From Stappia indica (GTDB lineage: Bacteria; Pseudomonadota; Alphaproteobacteria; Rhizobiales; Stappiaceae): DNA of 64,000 bases. Position 1 is the first letter of the stretch, and each line of letters starts with the position of its first letter. The notes beneath the pieces are model-generated. The model made no database searches, was not told the DNA's origin, and saw only the letters and a list, made by a program, of their open reading frames with translations. The stretch spans positions 1,364,001 through 1,428,000 of the forward strand of contig NZ_CP046908.1 in assembly GCF_009789575.1 (NCBI RefSeq), written 5' to 3'. The translations under genes were made by a program, and so were the position numbers. This document shows, one piece after another, positions 14,834-25,679 of the stretch.

Positions 14834-16648
14834 TTACAGCGGCGCCGTCGCCTGCTCGAGCCAGGCCCGCGTCGTCTCGTCGACCAGCGGCGCCAGCTCG
14901 CGCAGGACGCGGGCGTGATAGGCGTCGAACCACGCCCGCTCTTCCGCGCTGACCATCTCCGCCGCCACCGCCCGTCGGTCGATCGGGGCGAGCGTCAGCG
15001 CCTCGAAGCCGAGCATCGCCCGCTCGCCGCCCTCGATGGCGGCCGGCGGCGTCACCAGCTCCAGATTCTCGATCCGGATGCCGTGGCTGCCGTCGCGATA
15101 GTAGCCCGGCTCGTTGGAGACGATCATCCCCGGTTCCAGCGGCGCATGGCCGGTCTTGGCGATGCGCTGCGGCCCCTCATGCACCGACAGATAGGAGCCG
15201 ACGCCATGGCCCGTGCCATGGTCGAAGTCGAGACCCGCCTTCCACAGGGCGATACGGGCGAGCGCATCGATCTGCGCGCCGCTGGTGCCGACCGGGAACC
15301 GCGCCGTGGCGATAGCGATGTGCCCCTTCAGCACCAGCGTGAAATGGCGCTTCTGGTCCTGCGGCACCTCGCCCACGGCAACGGTGCGGGTGATGTCGGT
15401 GGTGCCGTCCTCGTATTGGGCGCCGGAATCGATCAGGAACAGACTGTTTGCCGGGATCGGCAGATTGCTGCCCCGGTCGACCCGGTAATGGCAGATCGCG
15501 GCATTGGGACCGGCTGCCGAAATGCTGTCGAAGGAGATTTCCTTCAGCTTGCCGGTCTCGGCCCGGAACGCCTCCAGCCGCTCGGCAACGGCGATCTCGT
15601 CGAGCCCGCCGGCAGCCGCCGCTCCGTCCAGCCAGCTCAGGAAGCGGGCAAAGGCCGCCCCGTCGCGCAGATGCGCGGCGCGCGCCCCGGCGATCTCGGC
15701 CGCGTTCTTCACCGCCTTGGCCTTGGTCACCGGATCCGCGCCATGCTTCACCTTGCCGCCGGCGGCGAGCACCGCGCTCGCCAGCGCATCGCCCGCCCAG
15801 TCGGGATCGACCAGCACCGTTGCGCCCGCCGCTCCGAGCGCACCGAGCGCGCCCGTCAACCCGCCCGGCTCGCCAATGTCGGCCAGCGCCTCCAGATGGT
15901 CGCGCGAGGCATTGGTGAGTTTGCGGGCGTCGATGAAGATCTGCGGGCGCCCCTCGTGCGGCAGGATGGCGAAGGACAGCGGCAGGGGTGTGTGCGACAC
16001 GTCGCTGCCGCGAATGTTGAACAGCCAGGCGATGGAGTCGGGCTGGGTCAGCACGAAGGCATCGCCCCCGGCGCGGCGCACCTCCGCGGCCATCCGCGCG
16101 ATCTTTGCTTCCGCCGCCTCGCCGGCAAATTCTTGTCCGTGCACGCGCACCTGGCCGAGCGGCGGCTCGGGCCGGTCCTCCCACACCGCATCGAGCGGAT
16201 TGCCGTCCACCGCCACAAGCTCCGCTCCGGCCCTGGCGCAGGCCTCGGCAAGCCGCTTGGCACCGTTCACCGTGTGCAGCATCGGGTCGTAGCCGAGCTT
16301 CTGGCCCGGCTGCAGCTTGTCCGCCAGCCACTCGGACGGCGGCGTCTCGATCAGGTGCATCGGATGGAAAACGCCGGTGTCCACCTGCTCGCGCACCTGG
16401 ATCGTGTAGCGCCCGTCGACGAAGATCGCGGCCTCGCCAGCCAGCACCACGGCCATGCCGGCCGATCCGGCAAAGCCGGTCAGCCAGGACAGCCGCGCGT
16501 CGCTGGGCGGCACATATTCGCCCTGATGCGCGTCGGCGCGCGGGATGAGGAAACCGTCGAGGCCCCTGCGGGCCAGCTCGCGCCGCAGCGCCGCGCAACG
16601 CGCGGAACCGACGGACGGGTCGATGACATTGTCGAAGGACTGGAACAT
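14834..16648 (-). CDS. aminopeptidase P family metallopeptidase (Xaa-Pro aminopeptidase)
   Basis: A 604-residue cytoplasmic peptidase of the M24B family that removes N-terminal residues preceding proline. The two creatinase-like N-terminal domains (RRELARRGLDGFLIPRAD and FTGFAGSAGMAVVL-type block) precede the pita-bread catalytic domain. Metal ligands are visible: Asp in FLIDSGAQYEDGTTDITRT, His in DFDHGTGHGVGSYLSVHE, Glu in VSNEPGYY and Glu in IRIENLEL. The length is the longer, eukaryote-like APP form common in alphaproteobacteria. It converges on the ClC gene with a 30-base gap. The start at 16648 gives the family-typical N-terminus. Confidence 0.9.
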   Translation of the reverse strand: MFQSFDNVIDPSVGSARCAALRRELARRGLDGFLIPRADAHQGEYVPPSDARLSWLTGFAGSAGMAVVLAGEAAIFVDGRYTIQVREQVDTGVFHPMHLIETPPSEWLADKLQPGQKLGYDPMLHTVNGAKRLAEACARAGAELVAVDGNPLDAVWEDRPEPPLGQVRVHGQEFAGEAAEAKIARMAAEVRRAGGDAFVLTQPDSIAWLFNIRGSDVSHTPLPLSFAILPHEGRPQIFIDARKLTNASRDHLEALADIGEPGGLTGALGALGAAGATVLVDPDWAGDALASAVLAAGGKVKHGADPVTKAKAVKNAAEIAGARAAHLRDGAAFARFLSWLDGAAAAGGLDEIAVAERLEAFRAETGKLKEISFDSISAAGPNAAICHYRVDRGSNLPIPANSLFLIDSGAQYEDGTTDITRTVAVGEVPQDQKRHFTLVLKGHIAIATARFPVGTSGAQIDALARIALWKAGLDFDHGTGHGVGSYLSVHEGPQRIAKTGHAPLEPGMIVSNEPGYYRDGSHGIRIENLELVTPPAAIEGGERAMLGFEALTLAPIDRRAVAAEMVSAEERAWFDAYHARVLRELAPLVDETTRAWLEQATAPL

Positions 16649-16914
16649 GCGACGACGCTAGCGCCAAAGCCGGCGGCGCGAAAGGGCGTTGAGTGCACGC
16701 CCGGGCCGCTTTTGCACATGCGGAAGGCAGGCTTTCGCCGAGGATTTCGGCATCTGCTCTGCTGCATTGCAAAATAATGAATTCGCACATGCAGCAATCG
16801 CAGCACTGCCATGCACTTATGGCGCTTTTCGCATGGCCCGGCACTCCCCATACTCTGTCTCGAGAGTTTGAGGGAGGAAGCTCTATCTAGAGACCTCGAA
16901 CCGGAGATAAGACC

Positions 16915-17139
16915 ATGGCCATTGCCACCACGACCACCACCGCCATCTCGGGCGTATCGCGCAGCTCTTCCAAGAGCGTGTTCCGCAAGGCGCTCGACTC
17001 GATGATCACCGCTCGTGAGCGTCAGGCTCGCCGCTATGTGAACGGCTACCTTCTGTCGCTCGACGACGCCACGCTCGCCGCCTACGGCTACGATCGTGCC
17101 GATCTGGAGCGCAACAGCTCGCTGACCTCCGCGTTCTGA
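16915..17139 (+). CDS. DUF1127-like small basic protein
   Basis: A 74-residue protein. A Ser/Thr-rich N-terminus is followed by ARERQARRYVNGYLLSLDDATLAAYGYDRADLER, which resembles the DUF1127 domain (RR..LxxLsDreLxdiGltRsdi). Such proteins have been tied to RNA binding, phosphate and stress responses in alphaproteobacteria, but no function can be read here. GGAGATAAGACC precedes the ATG, with GGAG 9 bases away. A strong terminator follows directly, so it is a monocistronic transcript. The 266 bases upstream contain A+T-rich patches that probably hold its promoter, but I could not identify the elements. Confidence 0.7.
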   Translation: MAIATTTTTAISGVSRSSSKSVFRKALDSMITARERQARRYVNGYLLSLDDATLAAYGYDRADLERNSSLTSAF

Positions 17140-17164
17140 TACGCTGGTCACAGAGTTTCATTGA

Positions 17165-17205
17165 AAACGGGCCCGGCGGTTCCTCCGCCGGGCCCGTTTC
17201 TCGTT
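17165..17205 (+). terminator. strong bidirectional hairpin after the DUF1127-like gene
   Basis: A perfect 15-bp stem (arms 17165-17179 and 17185-17199, loop TTCCT) followed by TTTCTCG on the plus strand. On the minus strand the stem is followed by TTTTC, so it can also end prmA transcripts from the right. It lies between two converging genes. Confidence 0.85.
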
Positions 17206-17228
17206 GTGCATCGGGATTTGGCAGGGCG

Positions 17229-18119
17229 TCAGCCCTCGTGGCGACCGCGCACCAGCGTCAGCGTCAGCCAGCCGTCGCGGTTCTGCCGGCGCACCAGGTG
17301 GAACCCTTGCAGGCCATAGGCGAACAGGATGCGCGGACCGTCCTCCACGCGCAGGCCCGACAGGACCAGCGTCGCCGAGCGGGTCATGCGCGCCGAAAGA
17401 CCGGCAGCCATGCGCATCAGGGGCCGGGCGAGGATATTCGCCACCACCAGATCGAAAGGACCGGCCTCCGCGAAGATGCGGCTGTCGACGCCGGCCGCCG
17501 TCGCCGTGCGCACCAGGTTGCCGGCGAGATTGTGGACCGCATTGGCGCGCGCGGTGATCGTCGCCACCGGGTCGATGTCTGTCGCCAGCACCGGCTGGCG
17601 GGACAGCCGCGCCATGGCGATGGCCAGGACGCCGGTACCGGTGCCCAGATCCAGCATCCGCTCATAGGACCGGCGGGTCAGCAGCCGGTCGATCTCGATC
17701 AGGCAGCCCGCGGTCGTCCCGTGATGGCCGGTGCCGAAGGCGAGCGCGGCCTCGATCTCGATGGAAATGCCGGCGAGCGGACGCTTCGCGCGGTCGTGCG
17801 AGCCGTGGATGAAGAAACGGCCCGCCTGCACCGGCGACAGGCCTTCCAGGCTCTTCTCCACCCAGTTGATGTCTTCCAGTTCCACCGCCTCGACCGGCGC
17901 GGCAAAGGCATCCGCGCCCAGCCGGTCCTTGACCAGCTCGGCGGCTTCCCCCTCGCTCATGTCGAACAGCAGGATCTCGGCGGTCCAGTCCCGCCCGTCC
18001 GCCGACGCTTCGAAGACCGTCACCGGATTGCCGTCGTCCTCGAAGTCGCGCGACAGCAGCTCGTAGATGCGCTTCGCCTCGATCTCGGGGGCGGTGATGC
18101 GGACGCGGATGGTGGACAT
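17229..18119 (-). CDS. prmA: ribosomal protein L11 methyltransferase PrmA
   Basis: PrmA trimethylates the N-terminus and lysines of ribosomal protein L11 using S-adenosylmethionine. The 296-residue protein has an N-terminal substrate-recognition domain to about residue 115. The Rossmann methyltransferase domain follows, with AFGTGHHGTTAGCL, the SAM-binding LDLGTGTGVLAIAMAR, ATDIDPVA and the PrmA-specific VVANILARPLM. The length and motif order match E. coli PrmA. It lies upstream of nothing obviously linked and converges on the DUF1127-like gene across the strong terminator. The uvrD gene ends 95 bases to its right in the same direction. Confidence 0.95.
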   Translation of the reverse strand: MSTIRVRITAPEIEAKRIYELLSRDFEDDGNPVTVFEASADGRDWTAEILLFDMSEGEAAELVKDRLGADAFAAPVEAVELEDINWVEKSLEGLSPVQAGRFFIHGSHDRAKRPLAGISIEIEAALAFGTGHHGTTAGCLIEIDRLLTRRSYERMLDLGTGTGVLAIAMARLSRQPVLATDIDPVATITARANAVHNLAGNLVRTATAAGVDSRIFAEAGPFDLVVANILARPLMRMAAGLSARMTRSATLVLSGLRVEDGPRILFAYGLQGFHLVRRQNRDGWLTLTLVRGRHEG

Positions 18120-18214
18120 GATCTCTCCGGAGACAGGAAACGGCGCACGCCCTATAGCGCCCGAAAGCAGGGGGCATCAATCGCATTCGCGCTGGATGGG
18201 GAAACGCGCGCCGC

Positions 18215-20695
18215 TCAGTGCCGCTCGACGAAGCTGTCGAGCACCTTCTTGCGCCCCGCCTTGTCGAACTGGACTGTCAGCTTGTTGCCCTCGATGCCGA
18301 CGATCTCGCCATAGCCGAACTTCAGGTGGAACACCCGCTCGCCCATGTCGAACGCCGACGGCGCATCGGACACCGACTTGGCGACCAACTCGCCCTCGAT
18401 CATCCGCGGGCCTCCGGACTGCCCGCCCGACTGCCTGCCGCCGGCCGATCCCATCCGCCCGGCGAACCCGCCGCTGCTGGAGCTACCCTGTGCCTGCGAA
18501 CGCTGCGCCCGCTGCCAGCCCGGCGTCGAGTAGCTCGACTTGAAGGGATCGCGCGTGTCGAAGCGGCTGGCGCCGTATCCCCCGCCGCCATAGCCGCCGT
18601 AATTGCTCGACGGCTCGACCACATCGACGTGATCGGCCGGCAATTCGTCGAGGAAGCGCGAGGGGATGGAGCTCTGCCACATGCCGTGGATGCGCCGGTT
18701 GGAGGCGAACCAGATCTTCGCCCGCCGCCGCGCCCTCGTGATGCCCACATAGGCGAGCCGGCGCTCTTCCTCCAGCCCCGCGCGGCCGCTCTCGTCGAGC
18801 GCGCGCTGATGCGGGAAGAGGCCCTCCTCCAAGCCGGGGAGGAACACCGTGTCGAACTCCAGGCCCTTGGCCGAGTGCAGCGTCATGATCGACACCGCGT
18901 CGTTGTTGCCGTCCGCGTCCCGGTCCATGACCAGCGCGACATGCTCCAGGAACCCGGCGAGCGATTCGTACTCGTCCATCGAGCGGACGAGCTCCTTCAG
19001 GTTGTCGAGCCGGCCCGGCGCTTCCGCCGAGCGGTCGTTGCGCCACATCTCGGTGTAGCCGCTCTCGTCGAGGATGATCTCGGCCAGCTCCGTATGCGAC
19101 ATAGCCGGCACCAGGTCGCGCCAGCGGTCGAAATCGGCCAGCAGCATGCGCAGCGTCGTGCGCGCCTTCGGCTTCAGTTCCTCGGTCTGGCACAGGTCCG
19201 AAGCCGCCTGCATGAGCGGGATGCGGTTCGCCCGCGCATAGGCATGAACCAGCTTCAGGCTGGCCTCGCCGAGGCCGCGCTTGGGCGTGTTGACGATGCG
19301 CTCGAAGGCGAGATCGTCGGCCGGCTGCACGACGCAGCGGAAATAGGCCATCGCATCGCGGATCTCCATGCGCTCGTAGAAGCGCGGGCCGCCGACCACC
19401 CGGTAGTTGACGCCGAGCGTGACGAACCGATCCTCGAACTCGCGCATCTGGAACGACGCGCGCACCAGGATCGCCATGCTCTCGAGGCTGTGCCCCTTGG
19501 ACTGCAGCGACTCGATCTCGTCGCCGATGGCGCGGGCCTCTTCCTCGGAGTCCCAGGCGGCGGCGACGCTGACGCGCAGTTCCTCGCCGTCCGGGTCCAC
19601 CACATCGGTGAACAGCGTCTTGCCCAGGCGCCCCTCGTTATGGGCGATCAGATGCGAGGCGGCGGCCAGGATATGGCTGGTCGAGCGGTAGTTGCGCTCC
19701 AGCCGGATCACCTTGGCGCCGGGAAAGTCGTGGTCGAAGCGCAGGATGTTGTCGACCTCGGCCCCGCGCCAGCCGTAGATCGACTGATCGTCGTCGCCGA
19801 CGCAGCAGATGTTGCGGTTGCCCTGCGCCAGCAGCCGCAGGAACAGGTACTGCGCGATGTTGGTGTCCTGGTACTCGTCCACCAGCATGAAGCGGAAGCG
19901 GTTCTGGTACTCGCCCAGCACGTCCGGATTGTTGCGGAACAGCGTGATCACATGCAGCAGCAGGTCGCCGAAATCGGCGGCATTGAGGATCGACAGCCGC
20001 TCCTGATACTGCTCGTAGAGCGCCCGGCCCTTGCCGTTGCCGAAGGAGCGCGCCTCGCCCTCCGGCACCTGGTCGGGCGTCAGGCCGCGGTTCTTCCAGC
20101 CATCCAACTGGCTGGCGAAGGCGCGCGCCGTCCAGCGCTTGTCGTCCAGCCCCTCCGCCTGGATGATCTGCTTGATCAGGCGGATCTGGTCGTCGGTATC
20201 GAGGATCGAGAATCCGGATTTCAGGCCGACCAGCTCGGCGTGCCGGCGCAGGATCTTGACGCAGATCGAGTGGAACGTGCCGAGCCACGGCATGCCTTCC
20301 GCGCTGTCGCCGATCAGCCGCTCGATCCGCTCCTTCATCTCGCGGGCGGCCTTGTTGGTGAAGGTCACCGCCAGGATCTGGCTCGGAAAGGCCCGCCGCG
20401 TCGCCAGGATATGGCCGATGCGCGTGGTCAGGACGCGGGTCTTGCCCGTTCCCGCCCCCGCCAGCACCAGGACCGGGCCGTCCAGCGTCTCGACCGCCTC
20501 GCGCTGCTCCGGGTTCAGCCCGTCGAGATAGGAGCCGGGTTCGGGCGTCCGCGGCCCGAGCGCTGCACGCGCGCGCGCGGCAATGCCGCTGCCGCCGCCC
20601 GGCCGCTCCAGACCGCCGCCCCGCGCGTCATGCTCCGCCTGCCCCGGTGCGGAGCCTTGGGGGAACTGTCGGGTATCGGCAGGATGATTGGCCAT
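18215..20695 (-). CDS. uvrD: DNA helicase II, UvrD/PcrA family
   Basis: An 826-residue SF1 3'-to-5' helicase for nucleotide-excision and mismatch repair. Motif order: Q-motif LNPEQREAVETL at about 60-71, Walker A GAGTGKT at 80-86, VDEYQDTN (motif II), GDDDQSIYGWRGA (III), LERNYRST (IV), VSIMTLHSAKGLEFDTVFLPG (V) and VGITRARRRA (VI). Residues 1-50 are a low-complexity extension absent from E. coli UvrD. The Gly/Ser/Gln-rich segment at about 690-760 precedes a Tudor-like end (RVFHLKFGYGEIVGIEGNKLTVQFDKAGRKKV) used for RNA polymerase contact in PcrA. The region upstream (20700-20870) probably holds the promoter; I could not name its elements. Confidence 0.95.
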   Translation of the reverse strand: MANHPADTRQFPQGSAPGQAEHDARGGGLERPGGGSGIAARARAALGPRTPEPGSYLDGLNPEQREAVETLDGPVLVLAGAGTGKTRVLTTRIGHILATRRAFPSQILAVTFTNKAAREMKERIERLIGDSAEGMPWLGTFHSICVKILRRHAELVGLKSGFSILDTDDQIRLIKQIIQAEGLDDKRWTARAFASQLDGWKNRGLTPDQVPEGEARSFGNGKGRALYEQYQERLSILNAADFGDLLLHVITLFRNNPDVLGEYQNRFRFMLVDEYQDTNIAQYLFLRLLAQGNRNICCVGDDDQSIYGWRGAEVDNILRFDHDFPGAKVIRLERNYRSTSHILAAASHLIAHNEGRLGKTLFTDVVDPDGEELRVSVAAAWDSEEEARAIGDEIESLQSKGHSLESMAILVRASFQMREFEDRFVTLGVNYRVVGGPRFYERMEIRDAMAYFRCVVQPADDLAFERIVNTPKRGLGEASLKLVHAYARANRIPLMQAASDLCQTEELKPKARTTLRMLLADFDRWRDLVPAMSHTELAEIILDESGYTEMWRNDRSAEAPGRLDNLKELVRSMDEYESLAGFLEHVALVMDRDADGNNDAVSIMTLHSAKGLEFDTVFLPGLEEGLFPHQRALDESGRAGLEEERRLAYVGITRARRRAKIWFASNRRIHGMWQSSIPSRFLDELPADHVDVVEPSSNYGGYGGGGYGASRFDTRDPFKSSYSTPGWQRAQRSQAQGSSSSGGFAGRMGSAGGRQSGGQSGGPRMIEGELVAKSVSDAPSAFDMGERVFHLKFGYGEIVGIEGNKLTVQFDKAGRKKVLDSFVERH

Positions 20696-20807
20696 GCGGG
20701 AGAGTGTCTCGACGGGTCTGGGTCACGGATCTGACATCGCGCGGACCGTTGGCACCCGCGATTCTGTTCTCTCTTTGGACCATATATAGCAGCTTGTCCC
20801 GTCAATT

Positions 20808-20835
20808 GGAGGGGCGCAATTGCTCGCGCCCCTCC
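20808..20835 (-). terminator. hairpin after the chemoreceptor gene
   Basis: A perfect 10-bp stem (GGAGGGGCGC/GCGCCCCTCC, 8-base loop) lies 38 bases past the end of the minus-strand chemoreceptor gene and upstream of uvrD. There is no clear T run on the minus strand, so the terminator role is inferred from position and stem strength. Confidence 0.5.
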
Positions 20836-20872
20836 CTCTTGGCTTTTGACGCCTTTGTTATTCGAAAAACGA

Positions 20873-23200
20873 TCAGGCCGCGACGAGCGCCACCAGTGCC
20901 GGCGCGGGCTGCTCGAAGCGCAGCGTGTAGCGCCCGCCCTCGCCCCCGGCGACGATGGCCGCAAGCACCTGCCCGTCTGCGAGCTGCAGCTTGACGGCCT
21001 GCCGGAGCTCCAGCCGGGCCGAGGCGGAAACGGCGGCCTGATGCACATCCGCCTCGTCCACCCGCGCCCGGTAGCGACGCCCCAGCGCGGTGACGACGAC
21101 CGCCTCGCGCATTTGCGCATGCACCTGCGCGCGCCGTGCCGCAAGATCGACCGCGATGTCGGCGAGGAAGGTCTCCACCTCGCCGGCGAGTTGCTGCGTC
21201 ACCTCGGCAAGGCTGGAGGACACCGCGCTGACATTGCCGGCAAACTGCGCGGTGCGCTCGATCGCCGAGGTCACCGAGGTGACGTTGTCCGCCACCGCAT
21301 CGGTGCCGTCCGAGGCGGCGATGACGGAGTTGGCGATCTCCTGCGTTGCCGCGCGCTGCTCCTCCACCGCGCCGGCGATGGTGGTTGTCAGCTCGCGGAT
21401 ATTGGCCATCACACCGGCGATCTCTCCGATCGAGCCGACCGCGCCGCGCGTCGAGGCCTGGATGCCGGTGACCTGCGCGGCGATGTCTTCCGTCGCCTTG
21501 GCGGTCTGGCCGGCAAGGTTCTTCACTTCCGCCGCGACGACGGCAAAGCCCTTGCCCGCCTCGCCGGCGCGCGCCGCCTCGATCGTGGCATTGAGCGCCA
21601 GCAGGTTGGTCTGTTCGGCGATGTCGCGGATCAGGTTGACCACCGAACCGATCTGCTCGGCCGCCTGCGAAAGCGAAGCGACATCGGCGTTGGTCAGTTG
21701 CGCCCGTTCGGCGGCCGAGGCCATCAGGTCGCTTGCCTTGGAGGTCTGCTCGGCGATCTCGCGGATCGAGGCGGACAGTTCCTCCGCCGCCGCCGCGACC
21801 ACCTGGATATTGCCGGAGGCCGTCTGGGTGGCATGGCTCGCGGCGGACGCGTCGCACGCAGCTCCGCTTGCGCCTTCCTCCAGCGTCTCGGCCGAGGAGC
21901 GCATGTCGCCGGCCTTGGCCCCTGCCGTCGACAGCGTCGACGAGACGCTGCTGCGGAAGCCCGCGATCATCGTCTCGATGGCCGACTGCCGGTCCCGTTC
22001 GCGCAGGCGTTCCTCCTGCAGGCTGTGTTCCAGCTCGATGCGCTCGATGGCATTCTCGCGGAAGATCTCCACCGCCCCCGCCATCGCGCCGATCTCGTCC
22101 CGGCGCGCGACGCTCGTCACCTCGACGCCCGTGTCGTTGGCCGCAAGCCGGCGCATGACGCCGACCAGCTCCGCCAGCGGCGGCACGATGGAGCGGTAGA
22201 CGCCGGCGAAGATCACCGCCATGACGACGACCAGCCCGGCAACGAGCCCGAGCTGCCAGAGGAAGGCGCGCTGGCCGTCCGCCGCCCGCTGCGAGGCTGC
22301 AACGAAGATCTGTCCGGCAACCTCGTCCTCCACCTCTTTCAGCAGGTCGATGCGCGCCGTGCTGACCGCGAACCACTTCGCTCCGCTGACCGCGGACACG
22401 TCCCCGCCGAACGGCGCGGAGACGGCGATCTGCCTCAGCCCGTCGATCTCCTTGGCGGCCGCGCCGGACAGAGCGGTTTCGTAAGCGGAGAGCATCTGCG
22501 GCGACGCGTAGCGGCGAAAGGTCTCGAGCGAGGCCTCCTGCATGGCGCCGAGGCGAATGAAATTGCGGTAGACGGCCTCGCCGAAGCTCCCCGAACCGAA
22601 GCCGACGGCGCCGGTGGCGCGCTCGAGGCCCGCTCGCTCCTTCGCCTGCAGCAGCGCAATATACGCAAGGACCGGGCGCAGCGTGTCGCCAGCGCTGATG
22701 AGCGTCGGCATGCCGCCGACCATGTCGAGCAGGTTGCCGATGACGGGCGTGTAATAGGCGCCGACGTCGGAGCTCTCCAGCCGCAGCGCGTCGATATCCG
22801 CGCGCACCCGCGAAAGGTCCTGAAGCGTCTTCGCCGCCGCGTCGCGGGCGCGAGTGAACCCGTCGGTCTCGATCCGGCCCGTCGCCTCGCCGATGCGGGC
22901 GAGATAGCGCGCGATCGCAGCGTCGGTCGCCTGGCGCTGGCCGGCGATCCCGTCGGCAAACGAGACGCCCTTCGACCCCACGAAGCCGGAAGACATCCCG
23001 CGCTCCTTCTGAAGCTGATGCACGGCCTCGGAAATCACCGGCGCAATGTCCAGCACCTCGGCGACGAAGCGTTCCTCGCGCACCTGCGCAAACCGCCCCG
23101 AAAGCTCGATGAAACTGACGAGCAGCAGACCGAGAAGCGGAAGGGCGCCGAGCAGAATGAGCCGCAAACCGATAGACCGGTTCACAAATCCAGAAAACAT
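20873..23200 (-). CDS. methyl-accepting chemotaxis protein with NIT sensor and C-terminal PilZ-like domain
   Basis: A 775-residue inner-membrane chemoreceptor. TM1 is [19 protein letters not shown]; the periplasmic part fits the NIT (nitrate/nitrite-sensing) family in [20 protein letters not shown] and [17 protein letters not shown]2 is [23 protein letters not shown]-like linker and the MCP signalling helices follow (conserved [40 protein letters not shown]). After the signalling tip about 90 residues remain that look like a PilZ domain ([45 protein letters not shown]), but the Arg-rich cyclic-di-GMP motif is degenerate. The start at 23200 is chosen because GGAGAG lies 6 bases upstream; the longer frame at 23233 has none. 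Confidence 0.88.
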   Translation of the reverse strand: MFSGFVNRSIGLRLILLGALPLLGLLLVSFIELSGRFAQVREERFVAEVLDIAPVISEAVHQLQKERGMSSGFVGSKGVSFADGIAGQRQATDAAIARYLARIGEATGRIETDGFTRARDAAAKTLQDLSRVRADIDALRLESSDVGAYYTPVIGNLLDMVGGMPTLISAGDTLRPVLAYIALLQAKERAGLERATGAVGFGSGSFGEAVYRNFIRLGAMQEASLETFRRYASPQMLSAYETALSGAAAKEIDGLRQIAVSAPFGGDVSAVSGAKWFAVSTARIDLLKEVEDEVAGQIFVAASQRAADGQRAFLWQLGLVAGLVVVMAVIFAGVYRSIVPPLAELVGVMRRLAANDTGVEVTSVARRDEIGAMAGAVEIFRENAIERIELEHSLQEERLRERDRQSAIETMIAGFRSSVSSTLSTAGAKAGDMRSSAETLEEGASGAACDASAASHATQTASGNIQVVAAAAEELSASIREIAEQTSKASDLMASAAERAQLTNADVASLSQAAEQIGSVVNLIRDIAEQTNLLALNATIEAARAGEAGKGFAVVAAEVKNLAGQTAKATEDIAAQVTGIQASTRGAVGSIGEIAGVMANIRELTTTIAGAVEEQRAATQEIANSVIAASDGTDAVADNVTSVTSAIERTAQFAGNVSAVSSSLAEVTQQLAGEVETFLADIAVDLAARRAQVHAQMREAVVVTALGRRYRARVDEADVHQAAVSASARLELRQAVKLQLADGQVLAAIVAGGEGGRYTLRFEQPAPALVALVAA

Positions 23201-23206
23201 GTTCCA

Positions 23207-23259
23207 CTCTCCAAATATCGAACGAAAGCTCATTTGAGAGCGATAGTCGATATTTGGAG
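23207..23259 (-). promoter_or_regulatory. perfect hairpin enclosing the chemoreceptor Shine-Dalgarno
   Basis: Arms 23247-23259 and 23209-23221 pair perfectly over 13 bp (CTCCAAATATCGA with TCGATATTTGGAG) around a 25-base loop. On the mRNA the distal arm contains TTTGGAG, the core of the Shine-Dalgarno GGAGAG that starts at ATG 23200, so folding would hide the ribosome site. This suggests translational control or a DNA operator. The stem is A+T-rich in the middle. Confidence 0.7.
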
Positions 23260-23375
23260 TTGAAACTTTGTTACAGATACAAGACGAGATCGAATGAAGA
23301 GCAGAAAAACCGAATAAAAATCAAGATTACGTACTCGTACCTATGGATCTTATACTTAAGTCAATTTGACGCAGG

Positions 23376-25679
<2,304 letters not shown>

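Noticed and set aside
16693-17005. Small plus-strand frames upstream of the DUF1127-like gene
   Set aside because: No ribosome site and no conserved motif; they overlap the probable promoter.
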